Origin: Stomoxys calcitrans
Lineage: Eukaryota > Arthropoda > Insecta > Diptera > Muscidae
Direction: 5' to 3'
DNA length: 64,000 nucleotides
NCBI RefSeq assembly: GCF_963082655.1
Contig: NC_081553.1
Span: 37,770,474 to 37,834,473 of the forward strand
The notes beneath the pieces are model-generated. The model saw only the letters and a program-made list of their open reading frames with translations. It ran no database searches and was not told the DNA's origin. Position 1 is the stretch's first letter. The number at the start of each line of letters is the position of its first letter. Positions 10,982 to 22,627 of the stretch are shown piece after piece. The position numbers were made by a program, and so were the translations under genes.

Positions 10982-12763
10982 CTTAGGTTAGGTTGAAAAG
11001 AGGGTGCAGATATTAAACCGCCCCATGCCTCTATGGACATACACCTAAGCCAGTAATCGGCCTGTTGTGCGCTCTAAAACTAAAAAGTAGCCTCGAAAAA
11101 GAAAATTTTTAAGTTAGGATTTACGTGCTACTTACAAACTCCTTAATTGTTTTCAATACCACTCCCCTAAGTTGGTTCATGTCTGATATTGTGTCCTCAC
11201 CTAAGTGCCGGTATCTGTTGGACGCGAAAGCCGGGCAATGACAAAGGAAATGCCCCAACGTCTCATCATCTTCCCCGCATGCCCTACACATGCCATCACT
11301 TGCCGCACCGATTTTACATAAGTGAGCTCATAGTTCTATGTGTCCCGTTATGATACGAAAAGCTATACTGACCTCCTTCTTACTTCCTTTCAGTCATAGC
11401 GACGTCTTTTCACGATCTGAATCCCCCTCCATAGGATTTTCGCCGTCCTACCGACCGTTTCGCTGTTCCACAGAGTTGCATGCGCATTCGTCGCCCACTT
11501 CCTTAACTCGCACTGCGTCGATCCGAAAGGCTTCGGGTTAACCAAGTTTATTGACGGCAGGCCTCTGGCCTTCACCGCCAAATCGTATGCCCTTTCATTT
11601 CCCCTTACTACGTTGTAGCCCAGCACCCAAACGACGGGGATTTTGCCATCCTCAGAGAAGGCGTTAATCTCCTTCTTACACTGCAAGACTGTTCGTGACC
11701 TTACCGTCCTGGTTGTTATTGCCCTTAGGGCAATTTTACTGTCGCTAAAGATGTTCACACTTTACGTCCTCGCCTTAGCACCACACCACCTCACGCATTC
11801 CGTGATTGCCCGTATCTCCGCCTGCAGGACCGTATTGTGGTTCGGCAGTCTGAAACAGATCTCAGTCCCTGGGTTCTCAATGTAAACCCCCAGGCTCACT
11901 CTGTCCTCTAGCTTTGATCCATTCGTGTAACATGATCTTCCAGTTGGCAATACTAGGGTTCCGTCAATCCAAGACTGTGCCGATGGCAGCAGTGCCTCGC
12001 ACTTGACTTCAAGGTTCATCTCAGGTATCCGATCGGAAACCTCTACCCTTCCTTCCAGGTTTCCTATCGTCGCCCTGATTTTACCGCGATGGTATGAGCT
12101 GCTCCCATCCTCAATCCATTCTCCCATCGCCTTAAGTCTCATAGCCGTAGTGGCTGCCTCACACTTAGTCTGTATGTCAATGGGTCGGATATATAGAATA
12201 GTCTCCAGTGCCCTAGTGGGCGTGGTCCTCTTAGCTCAGCCTATGCCAAGACAACATGTTCTCTGAACCTGTTGTATGGTCCTTATGTTGCACTTTTTCT
12301 CCATACCGGTCCACCAAACTACTGAGACGCTCTTATAGAGCCAGTGGACTATCCTAGGATTCTGGCCCCATTTCGAGCCAACGGCCCGTCTACATAGTTC
12401 CCAACATCTGTGAGCCTTCTCAGTAAGCTCTTGAACGTGACACTTCCAATTAAGTTTCCTGTCCAAGATCACTCCTAAGTATTTGGCCTTGTCAGAAATC
12501 GAAATCGTCTTATTGAAGAAACGTGGTGCGTTAAATTCGCCCACCTTCGTCTTCCTCGTGAACAGGCATATTTCAGTGTTCTCAGGATTAACATTAAGAC
12601 CTCTGGGTCAAGCCTAGTCATTTGCCATATGCAAGACCCTTCTGCATAGCTCGTTCGGATCCTTACCCCTTAGAAGTATTATAACATCATCGTACGGGTT
12701 CAAATCCATCCTCAGTCAGCATCCGTTATAGGTCATTTATGGTGGTCACCCATAGGAGTGGCG
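10982..12763 (-). pseudogene. LINE-B copy 1: RT C-terminus plus RNase H, 5' truncated
   Basis: Read on the minus strand from 12763, the sequence enters the RT just before the catalytic loop and continues with 'AKYLGVILDRKLNWKCHV' (about 12480-12420), an RT thumb ('RIVHWLYKSV', about 12340), then RNase H: 'SCYTNGSKLED' (about 11930), 'NIFSDSKIALRA' (about 11750, Asp kept) and 'NVVRGNERAYDLAVKA' (about 11600). A Cys-rich tail (CRACGEDDETL…) lies near 11280 and a 3' UTR follows, ending in repeated CCTAA. Frames are broken by several frameshifts. It belongs with I-type LINEs and is a sister of 18070-19866. The endonuclease and most of RT are missing. Confidence 0.85.
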
Positions 12764-13778
12764 GAATATATTTGGATTTTGCTGCCATATATACCGGTCT
12801 ACAGAGTGTGAGTCTTAGGCCTATAATAGGAGCATTTATTTCCCGACTTCACTGAAATTTGGAACAGTGAGGTGTATGACGAGTCTTAACATCTGTTTCG
12901 AATGTGGTCCAGATCGGGCAATATTTAAATATAGCTGCCATAGAGACCGATTTTCAGGTTTAAGGTCTAAGGAACATAAAAGGCGCATTTGTTCTCCGAT
13001 TTTGCTGAAATTTGAAACTGTGATTTGCACTAGGGGCCTCGAATATGGTGTATATCGGACCATATTTACATATAGCTGCCATATAGACCGATATGCCGAT
13101 TAAGCGTCTTAAGCCTACAACAGGAGCATTTATTACCCGATTTTGCTGAAACTGAGAACAGTGAGTTTTATTAGGCCCGCTGATATCCTAACCCAAAATG
13201 GTCCAGATCGGAACATATTTGGATATAGTTGCCATATAGATCGATCTGCCGACTTTGGGTCTTAGCCTATAACAGGAGCATTTATTTCCCGATTTCCCTG
13301 AAATTTAGAACAATGAGTTGTATCAAGACTCTCAACATCTGATTCGAATATGGTGCACATCGGGCTATATTTAGATATAGCTGCCATGAGACCGATCTTC
13401 AGCTTTAAGGTCTCAAGATCATAAAAGGCGCATTTATTCTGCGATGTTACTGAAATTTGAAACAGTGAGCTGCTCCCGACATTATACCCATATATGGTCC
13501 AGATCGGACTATATTTAGATATAGCTGTCATATAGATCGATCATCCGAATTAGAGCTTAATAATATGAACCGCGAACATATTATCCGATTTCACCGAAAT
13601 TTCGAACTGTTACTTGTATAGAGCTTCTCGGTACCTGGACCAAATATGATTAAGATCGGACTATGTTTGGATATTAATATGGATATAGTAGTGTTAAAAT
13701 AATTTTTGAATTTAAAGATATCCATGGTGGGGAGTATTAAAAGTTCGGCACGGGCGCACTTAACGCGTGTCTATTTGT
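12764..13778 (-). mobile_element. Alpha-like element, reverse orientation, 3' part missing
   Basis: Tandem units of about 150 bp ('CATTTATT.CCCGATTTC.CTGAAATTT', 'ATATAGCTGCCATATAGACCGAT') run on the minus strand and end at the right with a degraded hairpin and 'CTTAACGCGTGTCTATTTGTTT', the reverse complement of an alpha 5' end. The left part abuts LINE-B directly. Confidence 0.7.
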
Positions 13779-13881
13779 TTCTAATGTACTCGCGTGGATT
13801 CGTAACCAGGTGGTTAGTGTCATAGGCGAACATGCTAACCTATACGCCACGGTATCCTCCAGACATATGACCATCTGAAAC
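13779..13881 (-). mobile_element. SINE fragment (tRNA-derived head)
   Basis: Contains 'GGATTCGTAACC' (diverged complement of box B), 'CATAGGCGAACATGC' and 'ACGCCACGGT', matching the head of the complete SINE at 17084-17368. The SINE body and tail are absent. Confidence 0.6.
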
Positions 13882-15778
13882 AAGTGAAAGGAGTTAAGTT
13901 CGGCCGGGCCGAACTTAGGATACCAACCACCTCGGTTATATATGTAAACCACCTTTCGTCATAATCAGGTGAAAATTGCATTATTTATGCCCCCATAGCA
14001 GCTATATCGAAATATGGTCCCATTTGGGCCAAATTTGGAGCGGACATTAAATTAAGGTCTAATAAGTACAAGTCATTGTTTAATTTTGTAGAACAAAATA
14101 TAGGTCTATTTGGTAGCTATTGTATATCGAAATATAGACCAAGACTTTAAATCGATAGATAGGCCTATATGGCAGCTATATTCAAATCTGAACCTATCTG
14201 GGCCAATTCATAGAGGGATATCGGAGGGCCCAACCCAACTGACTGTCCCAAATTTTGGCGAAGTTGGACAATAAATGTGTTGTTTATGGCTCAAGACCTT
14301 AAATCGAGAGATTGGTCCATATGGTTGCTATATTCCAATCTGGACCGATCTGAGCCAAATTGCAAAAAGATGTCAAGGGGCGTCACACAACTCACTGACC
14401 CAAATTTAAACGACATCGGAAAATAAATGCGTCTTTTATGGGCCTAAGACCTTTAATCTTCAGATGGGTCTATATGGCAGCTATATCCAAATCTGTACCG
14501 ATCTAGGCCAAATTAAAGAAGGATGTCGAAGGCCCTAACACAAATTCTTGTGCCAAATTTCCGTGACATCGGACAATAAATGTGTCTTTTATGGGCCCAA
14601 GACCTTAAATCGAGAGATCGGCCTATATGGCAGCTATATTCAAATCTAAACCAATCTGGGCCAATTCGAAGAGGGATGTCGAAGGGCCCAACACACCTCA
14701 CTGTCCCAAATTTCGGCAAAGTCGGACAATAAATGCGCCTTATATGGGCCCAAGACCATAAATCGAGAGATCGGTCGATATGGCAGCTATATCCAAATTT
14801 GGCCCGAAGTGGGCCAAATTCCAAAAAGACGTCGAGGGGCCTTACACAACCCACTGTTCCAAATTTAATTCAAGGCCACTAAAAAGGTCTTTCATGGGCC
14901 CTAAACCTAAAATTGAGAGATCGGCAGATATATCCAAATCTGGACTGATCGGGGCCAGATTGAAGAAGGATGTCGAAGGGCCTAACACAACTCACTGTCC
15001 CAAATTTCGGCGACATTGGGCAATAAATGTGCTTTTTATGGATCCAATACCTCAAATCGAGAGATCGGTCTATATGGCAGCTTTATCCAAATCTGAACCG
15101 ATCTAGGCAAAATTGGGGAAATATTTCGAGGGTCATAACACAAACTTCGTCGAAATCGGAAAATAAATGAGCCTTTTGTGGGCCCAGAACTTTAAATCAA
15201 GAGATTGGTTTATTTGGAAGCTATATCCAAATTTAAACCGATCTGAGCCAAATTGAAGTAGGATATTGAGTGGCCTAACACAGCTCAATGTTCCAAATTT
15301 TGGCAAAATCAGACAATAAATACGCCTTTTATAGGCACAAGACCTCAAATCGAGAGATCGGTCTATATGGCAGCTATATCCAAATCTGAACAGATCAGGG
15401 CTAAAATGAAAAAAGATATCAACTGGCCTAACACAACTAACTGACTTAAATTTCAGCAAAATCGGATAATAAATGTGACTTTTATGGGCCTAAGACCTTA
15501 AATCGGCGGATCGGTCTATGTGGGGGCTATATCAAGATATAGTCCGATATGGGCCATCTTCGAACTTAACCTGTTTATAGACAAAAAAAGAATCTGTGCA
15601 AAGTTTTAGTTCAATATCTCTATTTTGAAAGACTGAAGCGTGATTTCAACAGACAGACGGACGGTCATGGCTAGATCGTCTTCGATTTTTACGGCGATCA
15701 AGAATATATATACTTTATGTGTTGCAAACAGAATGACAAAATGAGTTTACCCCAATCCTTCGGTGGTGGGTATAAAAA
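13882..15778 (+). mobile_element. Alpha-family element, long copy
   Basis: Begins AAGTGAAAGGAGTTAAG with the perfect hairpin AGTTCGGCCGGGCCGAACT, then has about ten tandem units near 154 bp. It ends with 'ACAGACAGACGGACGG', 'AATATATATACTTTATG', and a TACCCCAATCCTTCGGTGGTGGGTATAAAAA-type terminus. Long frames inside it (for example 14513-14854 -) are products of the repeat period and are not genes. Confidence 0.8.
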
Positions 15779-16266
15779 CAAGGTATGAAACATAAACCTC
15801 TTACTGGTTGTCAGCTAACGCATGATCGCAGATGAAGTCCTTACATATGACTACCTAACATATGACGACCTTACAGATTACATCCTTGCCGACGTCTGCT
15901 GATCAGTCGATACCTGATATCCCTCTTAGTTCAGAGTTAAGCATATCCAACTTGATTCTGAGCGCCTGTGTTCAAACTTGGTGGAAAATTGATTTTAAGG
16001 AAGGCATCGATTCTGGAAATCACTGCAAGAAGTTGGGGTGGATCAATTCCTTGAGTAGTCATAGTGTAGGACTTTGCTCTGGAAAGTCATCTCGTGGGGG
16101 GATAATTTTTAAAAAAAGTTACTTTTTGGGAGTCACCTGATGAGAGTTGTTGTTGGAAAAGAGCATTTTTGTAAACATCGTTTCTGGCTAAAGGGATTTA
16201 TGCTACTTACACGGAATCTCTCTGTATAGGTATTTGGCAGGATATCGTCTTAGATAAGTCAACTAG
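15779..16266. other. No gene recognised
   Basis: The 92-codon frame at 15862-16140 (+) shows no domain or signal I recognise. The remainder has no visible repeat. Confidence 0.4.
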
Positions 16267-16330
16267 CAGAGGCCACCGTAGCGCAGAGAATTGTTTGTCC
16301 GCTTTTGACGATGAACGCCTATCATACACC
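16267..16330 (+). mobile_element. SINE head fragment
   Basis: 'GAGGCCACCGTAGCGCAGAG' (box A-like) followed by a diverged 'TGTCCGC…GAACGCCT' matches the 5' end of the SINE at 17084-17368 in opposite orientation. It breaks off before box B. Confidence 0.55.
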
Positions 16331-17070
16331 ATGAATAGCATGTTCGCATCTGTTGAAAGCCTGTCATGCACCATAAACCTGTAAAAATATTTTTCATAAT
16401 TTGTTATTCACATTCAAACTGAGCTTGGTGTTCCTGGTTTTTCTCAGTGTACTGTATATGGCCTTTATTCAAATAACAATACATTCGGTATTTGTGGAGT
16501 CTTTCTAATTTGCATGTCTTTAAATTTCGTTTGAAATCTTCGACGCTAGCCGTTGTCGTTCGTCGTTGTTTGTTCTTGACCATATTGATCTTTTCGCATA
16601 AAGTGGCTCCTTACGCGCCATAAACAAAGTGCGTTTAGCCAAAATTTGCCTTTCTTCAGGTTTGCAATGCCATGTGCATTTTACGCACAGCAGCAGCAGC
16701 GGCAGCATAGTCTTTTGTTTACGATTTTGGTAAATTCACAGAATTACGTTTTTAAGAGAACTCTTAACGCAAACAAAAAGTTCTTAGAATCACCAAAAGA
16801 GATTTCTGTTTTTGGGGGAACAATGAGAGATGATTTTAATTAGAATGCCGCAGTGACTAAAAAAAGCGATTTTTCGTTTAGAGTTTTCGTATTAAGGATT
16901 ATGACAGAAGATGATAAGGTGGGGGAGGATTTTTTTAAGCAACTCTTTATTGTTGCTCGGTTTATCAAGAAGGGAAAACTAGATTGGATTTTCTCCATAT
17001 TGTTATATATGGCATCAAAATTGAAGCAATTGTTGAAGCAAGTAAAAGCATCATCCTGGGAAATGTGAGG
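16331..17070. other. No gene recognised
   Basis: Includes a CAGCAGCAG run near 16690. Short overlapping frames on both strands (16520-16708 -, 16853-17068 +) lack recognisable domains. Confidence 0.4.
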
Positions 17071-17083
17071 TCTAAGGAGATTT

Positions 17084-17368
17084 ACAATACAAATTTTGCC
17101 CATGAACATTCCACTTAGGAACAGAGGCAAACTTCTCACATATCAATGAGTGCAGTCCGATTCATGTTTAAGCTCAATGATAAGGGGCCTCCTTTTTATA
17201 CACCTCTTTGGAGAGAAGTTTTACATGGCATAGTACCTCACAAATGTTGCCAGCATTAGGAGGGAAAAACCACCGTTGAAAATTTTTTTCTGCTGTTCTC
17301 GCCAGGATTCGAACCCAGGCGTTCAGCATCATAGGCGGACATGCCAACTTCTGCGCTACAGTGGCCTC
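17084..17368 (-). mobile_element. Complete tRNA-derived SINE with 13-bp target duplication
   Basis: Flanked by perfect direct repeats TCTAAGGAGATTT at 17071-17083 and 17369-17381. On the minus strand it starts GAGGCCACTGTAGCGCAGAAG, which carries the RNA polymerase III box A-like sequence. Box B, GGTTCGAATCC, is at 17315-17305. The tRNA-unrelated body (TTTTTCCCTCCTAATGCTGG…) and tail follow. The internal pol III promoter would drive transcription; retrotransposition by a LINE in trans is known for the class. Partial relatives lie at 13779, 16267, 54835 and 58276. Confidence 0.92.
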
Positions 17369-17381
17369 TCTAAGGAGATTT

Positions 17382-17539
17382 GGTCTCATATAATCTATGC
17401 TCACAGTTCCCTTAGTTTCTTAGGTGGTCTAGAAAATGTTTGATTCCTTGGCTGAACTCAGGAATATCCTCAAATGGTTTTGAGCGAACACCCCCTTAGC
17501 TGAGTTGGATGAAAGTTTAGTTTTTTTTCTATCAACCAA
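17382..17539. other. Short spacer, probable LINE-J 3' end
   Basis: Lies between the SINE target duplication and recognisable LINE-J coding sequence. It may hold the LINE-J 3' UTR, but I cannot define its end. Confidence 0.3.
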
Positions 17540-18069
17540 CACGCAGGGGATGTCCCTATGAATGCAGTGCATTGCGTTGGCGAATGGAAATTAGGAATTG
17601 GAGAGGGGGAAAAGGATTTTAATTGGCATTTGTCTTAAATCTCTGGATGTCATAGTGAGTGGGAAAAACATTAGCCGGAAGTCGATTCCACATACAAACG
17701 GTTTGGGCGAAATACGAATTTCGCTATAATGCATTGTCCGGTCCGCTGGCCAATTAATTACAAACGGGTGTGAGTTCCTAGAATGTCTATTATCTCTGAC
17801 AAACATCCTTACATCAGGAATAAAAAGACGAACACACACCATAAAAGTACCGGTGGAACAGTGCCAAACTACCCACATTGCGACGATGTTCAAGGGAGGC
17901 GAAAGAGTTGGAAATACCATTGTCCCCAATCAACGCCATCGCTCTCCTCTGACCACGGTTTAGAAGCTCCAGTGGATGATTGTGAAGCTCCAGCCCATAC
18001 AGATGAGTTGTACTTCATTTTTGGCCTTATGAAAGTGGTATAGACGTTAAGAAGATCAGAAGCAGTGAA
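17540..18069 (-). pseudogene. LINE-J segment 4: C-terminal domain, cut off from its RT
   Basis: On the minus strand this reads 'TASDLLNVYTTFIRPKMKYNSSVWAGAS' (from about 18062), then after a frameshift 'SFASLEHRRNVGSLALFHRYFYG' and 'SRNSHPFVINWPADRTMHYSEI'. This is the conserved C-terminal region of CR1/Jockey-type LINEs that lack RNase H. It continues the RT piece at 19867-21503. The separation is due to LINE-B copy 2, which is inserted between a 'KNYF' and the 'TASDLL' codons. Confidence 0.8.
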
Positions 18070-19866
18070 TTGGGTTAGATTAGGTTAGGTTGAAAAGAGG
18101 GTGCAGATATTAATCTGCCCCATGCCACTATAGACATACACCTAAGCCAGTAATCGGCTTGTTGTGCGCTCTAAAAACTAAAAAGTAGCCTTGAAAAAGA
18201 AAATTTTTAAGTTAGGATTTACGTGATACTTACAAAATCCCGAATTGTTTTCCATATCTCTCCCCCTAGTTGTGCGTCATGTCTGGTAATGTGTTTTCAC
18301 CTAAGTGCCGGTATCTGTTAGATGCGATAGGCGGGCAATGACAAAGGAAATGCTCCAACGTCTCATCATCTTCCCCGCATGCCCTACACATGGTATCACT
18401 TGACCCACTGCTTTTGCATAAGTGAGCTCGCAGTCCTATGTGTCCCGTTAAGACACCAAAAGATATACCGACCTCCTTTTTACTTCCTTTCAGTAATAAC
18501 CTCGTCCTCTCACGATCCGGATGAAACCATAGGATTGTTGCCGTCCTACCGATTGTTTCGCTGTTCCACAGTTTTACATGCCTGTTTGTCGCCCACTCCC
18601 TTAAATCGGACTGCGTCGACCCGAAAGACTTCGGGTTAACCAAGTTTATGGGCGGCAGTTCTCTAACCTTCACTGCCAAATCGTCCGCCCTTTCATTTCC
18701 CCTTACTCCGTTGTGACCCGGCACCCAAACGAAGCGGATTGTGCCATCTTCAGAGAAGGCGTTAATCTCCTTCTTACAATCCAACACTGTTCGTGATTTT
18801 ACCGTCCTGGTTGTGTTTGCCCTTATGGCAATTTTACTCTCCATAAATACTCGACGACCTCGCGTTAGTATCACACCACCTCACGAATTCCGTGATCGCC
18901 CGGATCTACGCCTGCAGGACCGTATTATGCTCAGGCAGTCTAAAACAGTTCTCAGTCCCTGGATTCTCAATCCACTCTTTCCTCTAGCTTTAATCCATCC
19001 GTGTAACATGATCTTCCAGATGGCAATACTGGGGTTCCGTCAGTACTAGACTGTGCCACTGGCAGCAGTGCCTCGAGTGTCGTCTCAGGTATCCGATTCG
19101 GAAACCTTTTCCCTTCCTTCCAGATTTCCTATCGTCGCCTCGATTATACTGCGTTGGTATGAGCTGCTCCCATCGTCAATCCATTCCCCCATCGCCTTAA
19201 GTCCCATAGTCGTAGTGGCTGCCTCACACTTAATCTGTATGCCATTGGGTCGGATATCTAGTCTTCAGTGCCCTAGTGGCCGTGGTCTTAATCGCTTCGC
19301 CTATATCAAGACAACATGTTCTCTGAACTTGTTGTATGGTCCTAACTTTGCACTTTTTCTCCATAGCAGTCCATCAAGCTACTGAGGCGTAAGTAAGTAT
19401 TGGTCTAATCACGCTCCTGTGGAGCCAGTGGACTATTCTCGAATTCAGGCCCCATATCGAGCCAACGGCCCCTTTATATAGTTCCCAACATCTGCGAGCC
19501 TTCTCAGTACGCTCCTGAATGTGACACTTCCGATTCAGTTACCTATCCAAGATTACACCTAAGTATTTGACCTCGTCAGATATCGAAATCGTCCTATTGA
19601 GGAAACGTGGCGTGACAAATTGGCCCACCTTCGTCTTCCCAGTGAACGGGCATATTACTGTCTTCTCTGGGTTAACATCTAGACCCCTGGGTCTAGCCCA
19701 GTCATATGCCATATGCAAGACCCTTTAGGCTCTTCTGCATAGCTGGTTCAGATCCTTACTCCTTCGAAGAATTTTAACATCGTCTACATGGCAGACGGGT
19801 TCAAATCCCTCCTCAGTCAGCATCCGTAATAGGTTGTCTATGGTGGTCACCCAAAGGAGTGGCGAT
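18070..19866 (-). pseudogene. LINE-B copy 2: RT C-terminus plus RNase H, inserted in LINE-J
   Basis: Same family and same layout as 10982-12763. The minus strand reads 'TTIDNLLRMLTEEGFEPV' (about 19835), 'VKYLGVILDR' and an RT thumb. It then reads RNase H with 'SKIAIRANTTRTV', 'FVWVPGHNGVRGNERADDLAVK' (about 18730-18670, intact His/Asp motif) and the Cys/His tail 'CRACGEDDETLEHFLCHCP' (about 18390-18340). The longest unbroken stretch is 202 codons at 18266-18874. The 3' UTR ends in CAACCTAACCTAATC. The 5' truncation falls at the same consensus point as copy 1. Confidence 0.88.
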
Positions 19867-21503
19867 AGAAGGAGGGAAGTAATTCTTATACCGTTTAAGG
19901 AAGACTAAGCATTTGAATGCTTCTTTCGACACTTCAAATACATGTTTAGCCCAACGGACATCACTTTGTGTTTTCATGCCCAGAACATCTGATTGCTCAA
20001 CATTTATACCGTTGATAGACAAAGATGATCCTAATGGGTCAGCGAATCGTTTGTATGATAAAAAACAGCACTGAGTCTTCCGTGCATTAAAATCTATTCA
20101 ATTCATTCGACCCCACTCAAAAATGGCCCGCAAATCCTGGCAGAGTGTGTCGTCCAGACTCGGCCTATGGTCGAATGACATAGGTTACAGTCATCCGCAA
20201 ATGAGTAGATCGGATTCGATGTCTGACTCAACAGATCGTTGATGAAAATAAGAAAAAGAGAAGGAGAAAGGATAGAGCCCTGGGGTACACCAGCGGTCAA
20301 TTCATTCTCATTGGACGAGAAACCATCTATAACGACTCGTATAGTACGATCTCTGAAAAAGCTGCAAATAAATCGAACGAAGCCATTACCAACACCGAAT
20401 GCGACAAGCTTTGATAGTAGTGCACCGTACTGGACCCTATTAAATGCCTTGGAGATTTCCAGAGCAAAAACCTTACCCTCTCCATACTGGTGGATTGAGC
20501 GACTCCAACGTTCCGACAGAAGTGCCATGAGCTCGCCCGTAGAGCAATTTCTGCGGAACCCATAGTGTTGGTCGCTAAGAAGGCCATTAGACTCTGAATA
20601 CCTCACAAGTTCATGATTAACAACTTTCTCCATAACCTTGAAGAGTGCTGAGCATATCGCAATTGGCCGGTAAATGGCAGGGTTGATCGCCTCACCCTTC
20701 CTGGGTATTAGCTGAACGTTCGAAACCTTCCAATGCGCCGGGAAGACTCCTACACGGTAGGCAAGGTTGCGTAATGGACGAGTAAGTGCCGAAGAACTCT
20801 TGCGCTAGTGTTGATATGTAATCCGGGCCCGGGGATGTATTAACATCTAGATTCTCAAGAACCCTTTTTACTTCACGAGTTCGAAAAAATATCTAGGGCA
20901 TGACGCCAGATACATTTTCGATTGAGGGGAGTGGTTAATTGCTATCCGGCAAATATATCAGCCAACAGGTTAGTCTTATCAATCGGGTCAGTGAACGTTT
21001 GATTATCCTTAACATGACTTGGGATAGATGAAGGACTACCTTTTACCCTTTTCACGAACGACCAAAAGCTCCTACTTCCACGTGTAGAAGCAAGAACCTT
21101 AGTACGTAGGCGCTGTTCATAAAGAAATTTTTCACGCCTAAGCACTTTGGCACAGGAAGATCTAGCCTGCTTGTGCAGTATTTCAGTGTTGACATTTTTA
21201 TCCAAGCGCCAGTTCCCGAATGCCACCTCCTGATCTGACAGCATCTCTGTATGTCTGGTTAAACCCATTTCTGTCGTCTGATTTAGCCGTGATTGTCCTA
21301 AGTGGAATAAATGACCTCATTCCATTTAAAATTATCTTGTCAATCATTTTAGCAGTAGCATTTGTATCGTCATCTAAATAACAAAGTTTCCAATTAGTAT
21401 GATGAAAGTATCCATTGAGGTCAGCCCAACGTGCATTTTCGTATAAAAATATTGACCGCTTCGCGACCTGCGAGGAAGCAGTAAGAAGAGAAGAATACGA
21501 ACG
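19867..21503 (-). pseudogene. LINE-J segment 3: reverse transcriptase
   Basis: RT of a CR1/Jockey-type LINE. From right to left: a linker ('SIFLYENARWADLNGYF', about 21450), 'RSFWSFVKRVKG' (about 21070), 'SDQHYGFRRNCSTGELMALL' (about 20570), 'FALEISKAFNRVQYGALLSKL' (RT motif A; the usual Asp is Asn in AFNRV), 'LTAGVPQGSILSPSLFLIFINDLL' (motif B), 'YSFADDCNLCHS' (motif C catalytic Asp-Asp, about 20200), then the thumb. The 176-codon frame at 20103-20633 is the longest. Frameshifts at about 21240 and 20100 disable it. The endonuclease lies upstream beyond two inserted elements. Confidence 0.88.
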
Positions 21504-22523
21504 AGTAAGAGCGTGCTAAGTTCGGCCGGGGCGAATCTTATATACCCTCCACCATGGATCGCATTTTTCGAGTTCTATGCGCGGTATCTCTTTTTAGACA
21601 AACATAGAATATTGAATATGAACTGTTATGCTATTGGAGCTATATCAAGTTATAGTCCGATTCGGACCATAAATGAATGCTGAACATTGAAAAAGTCATT
21701 GTGGAATATTTCAGTTCATTCGGATAAGAATTGCGCCTTGTAGGAGCTCAAGAAGCAAAATCGGGAGATAGGTTTATATGGGACCTGTATTAAGCTATTG
21801 ATTGATTCAGACTAAATAAGACACTTATGTTGAAGGTCATGAGAGAAGCCGTTGTACAAAATTTCAGCCAAATCGGATAAGAATTGCGCCCTCTAGTGGC
21901 TCAAAAAGTCAAGACCTCTGATCGGTTTATATGGCAGCTATATCAGGTTATGGATCGATTTGAACCATTCTTAATATAGTTGTTGGAAGTCATAACAGAA
22001 CACGTCATGCAAAATTTCAGCCAAATCGGATGGGAATTGCGCGCTCTAGAGGCTCAAGAAGTCAAGACCCAAGATCGGTTTATATGACAGCTATACCAGA
22101 ATATGAACCGATTTGAATCATACTTAGCACAGTTGTTGGAAGTGATACCAAAACACTACGTGCAAAATTTCAATAAAATCGATTAAGAATTGCGCCCTCT
22201 AGAGGCTCAAGAAGTCAAAACCCAAGATCGGTTTATATGGCAGCGATATCAAGACATGGACCGATTTGGCCCATATACAATAGCAACCGACCTACACTAA
22301 TAAAAAGTATTTGTGCAAAATTTCAAGCGTCTAGCTTTACTCATTCGAAAGATAGCGTGCTTTCGACAGACAGACGGACGGATATGGCTAGATTGACTTA
22401 GAATGACATGACGATCAAGAATATACAATACATTCTTTATGGGGTCTTAGACGCATATTTCGAGGTGTTACAAACAGAATGACGAAATTAGTATACTCCC
22501 ATCCTATGGTGGAGGGTATAAAA
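21504..22523 (+). mobile_element. Beta-family element inserted in LINE-J
   Basis: Starts AGTAAGAGCGTGCTAAG with hairpin TTCGGCCGGGGCGAA, followed by 'TATATACCCTCCACCATGG'. It has about five units of roughly 153 bp marked by 'GAATTGCGCCCTCTAG' and 'CAAGATCGGTTTATATGG'. A GACR tract (acagacagacggacgga) and a TA stretch follow, then the terminal CATCCTATGGTGGAGGGTATAAA. Removing 21504-22523 rejoins the LINE-J reading frame, so the ends are defined to within a base or two. Confidence 0.85.
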
Positions 22524-22627
22524 AGATGCTGAAACAATGCAGAGATCGGAGTTACCAATGCAGAGGTCGGAGTTACCAAGAGGTGCAAGAATATTAACTT
22601 CATACTTTTGAGGATGTGACGTCAAAC
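22524..22627 (-). pseudogene. LINE-J segment 2: end of endonuclease domain
   Basis: Minus strand reads 'YEVNILAPLGNSDLCI…VSAS', the typical C-terminal endonuclease motif (usually PLG.SDH). A 21-bp, seven-codon tandem duplication (about 22534-22575) repeats GNSDLCI. The catalytic His of SDH is Leu here. Confidence 0.8.

Noticed and set aside
16646..17139. Overlapping 60-100-codon frames as possible exons
   Set aside because: No domain, no paired splice signals, and frames overlap on both strands in AT-rich sequence.
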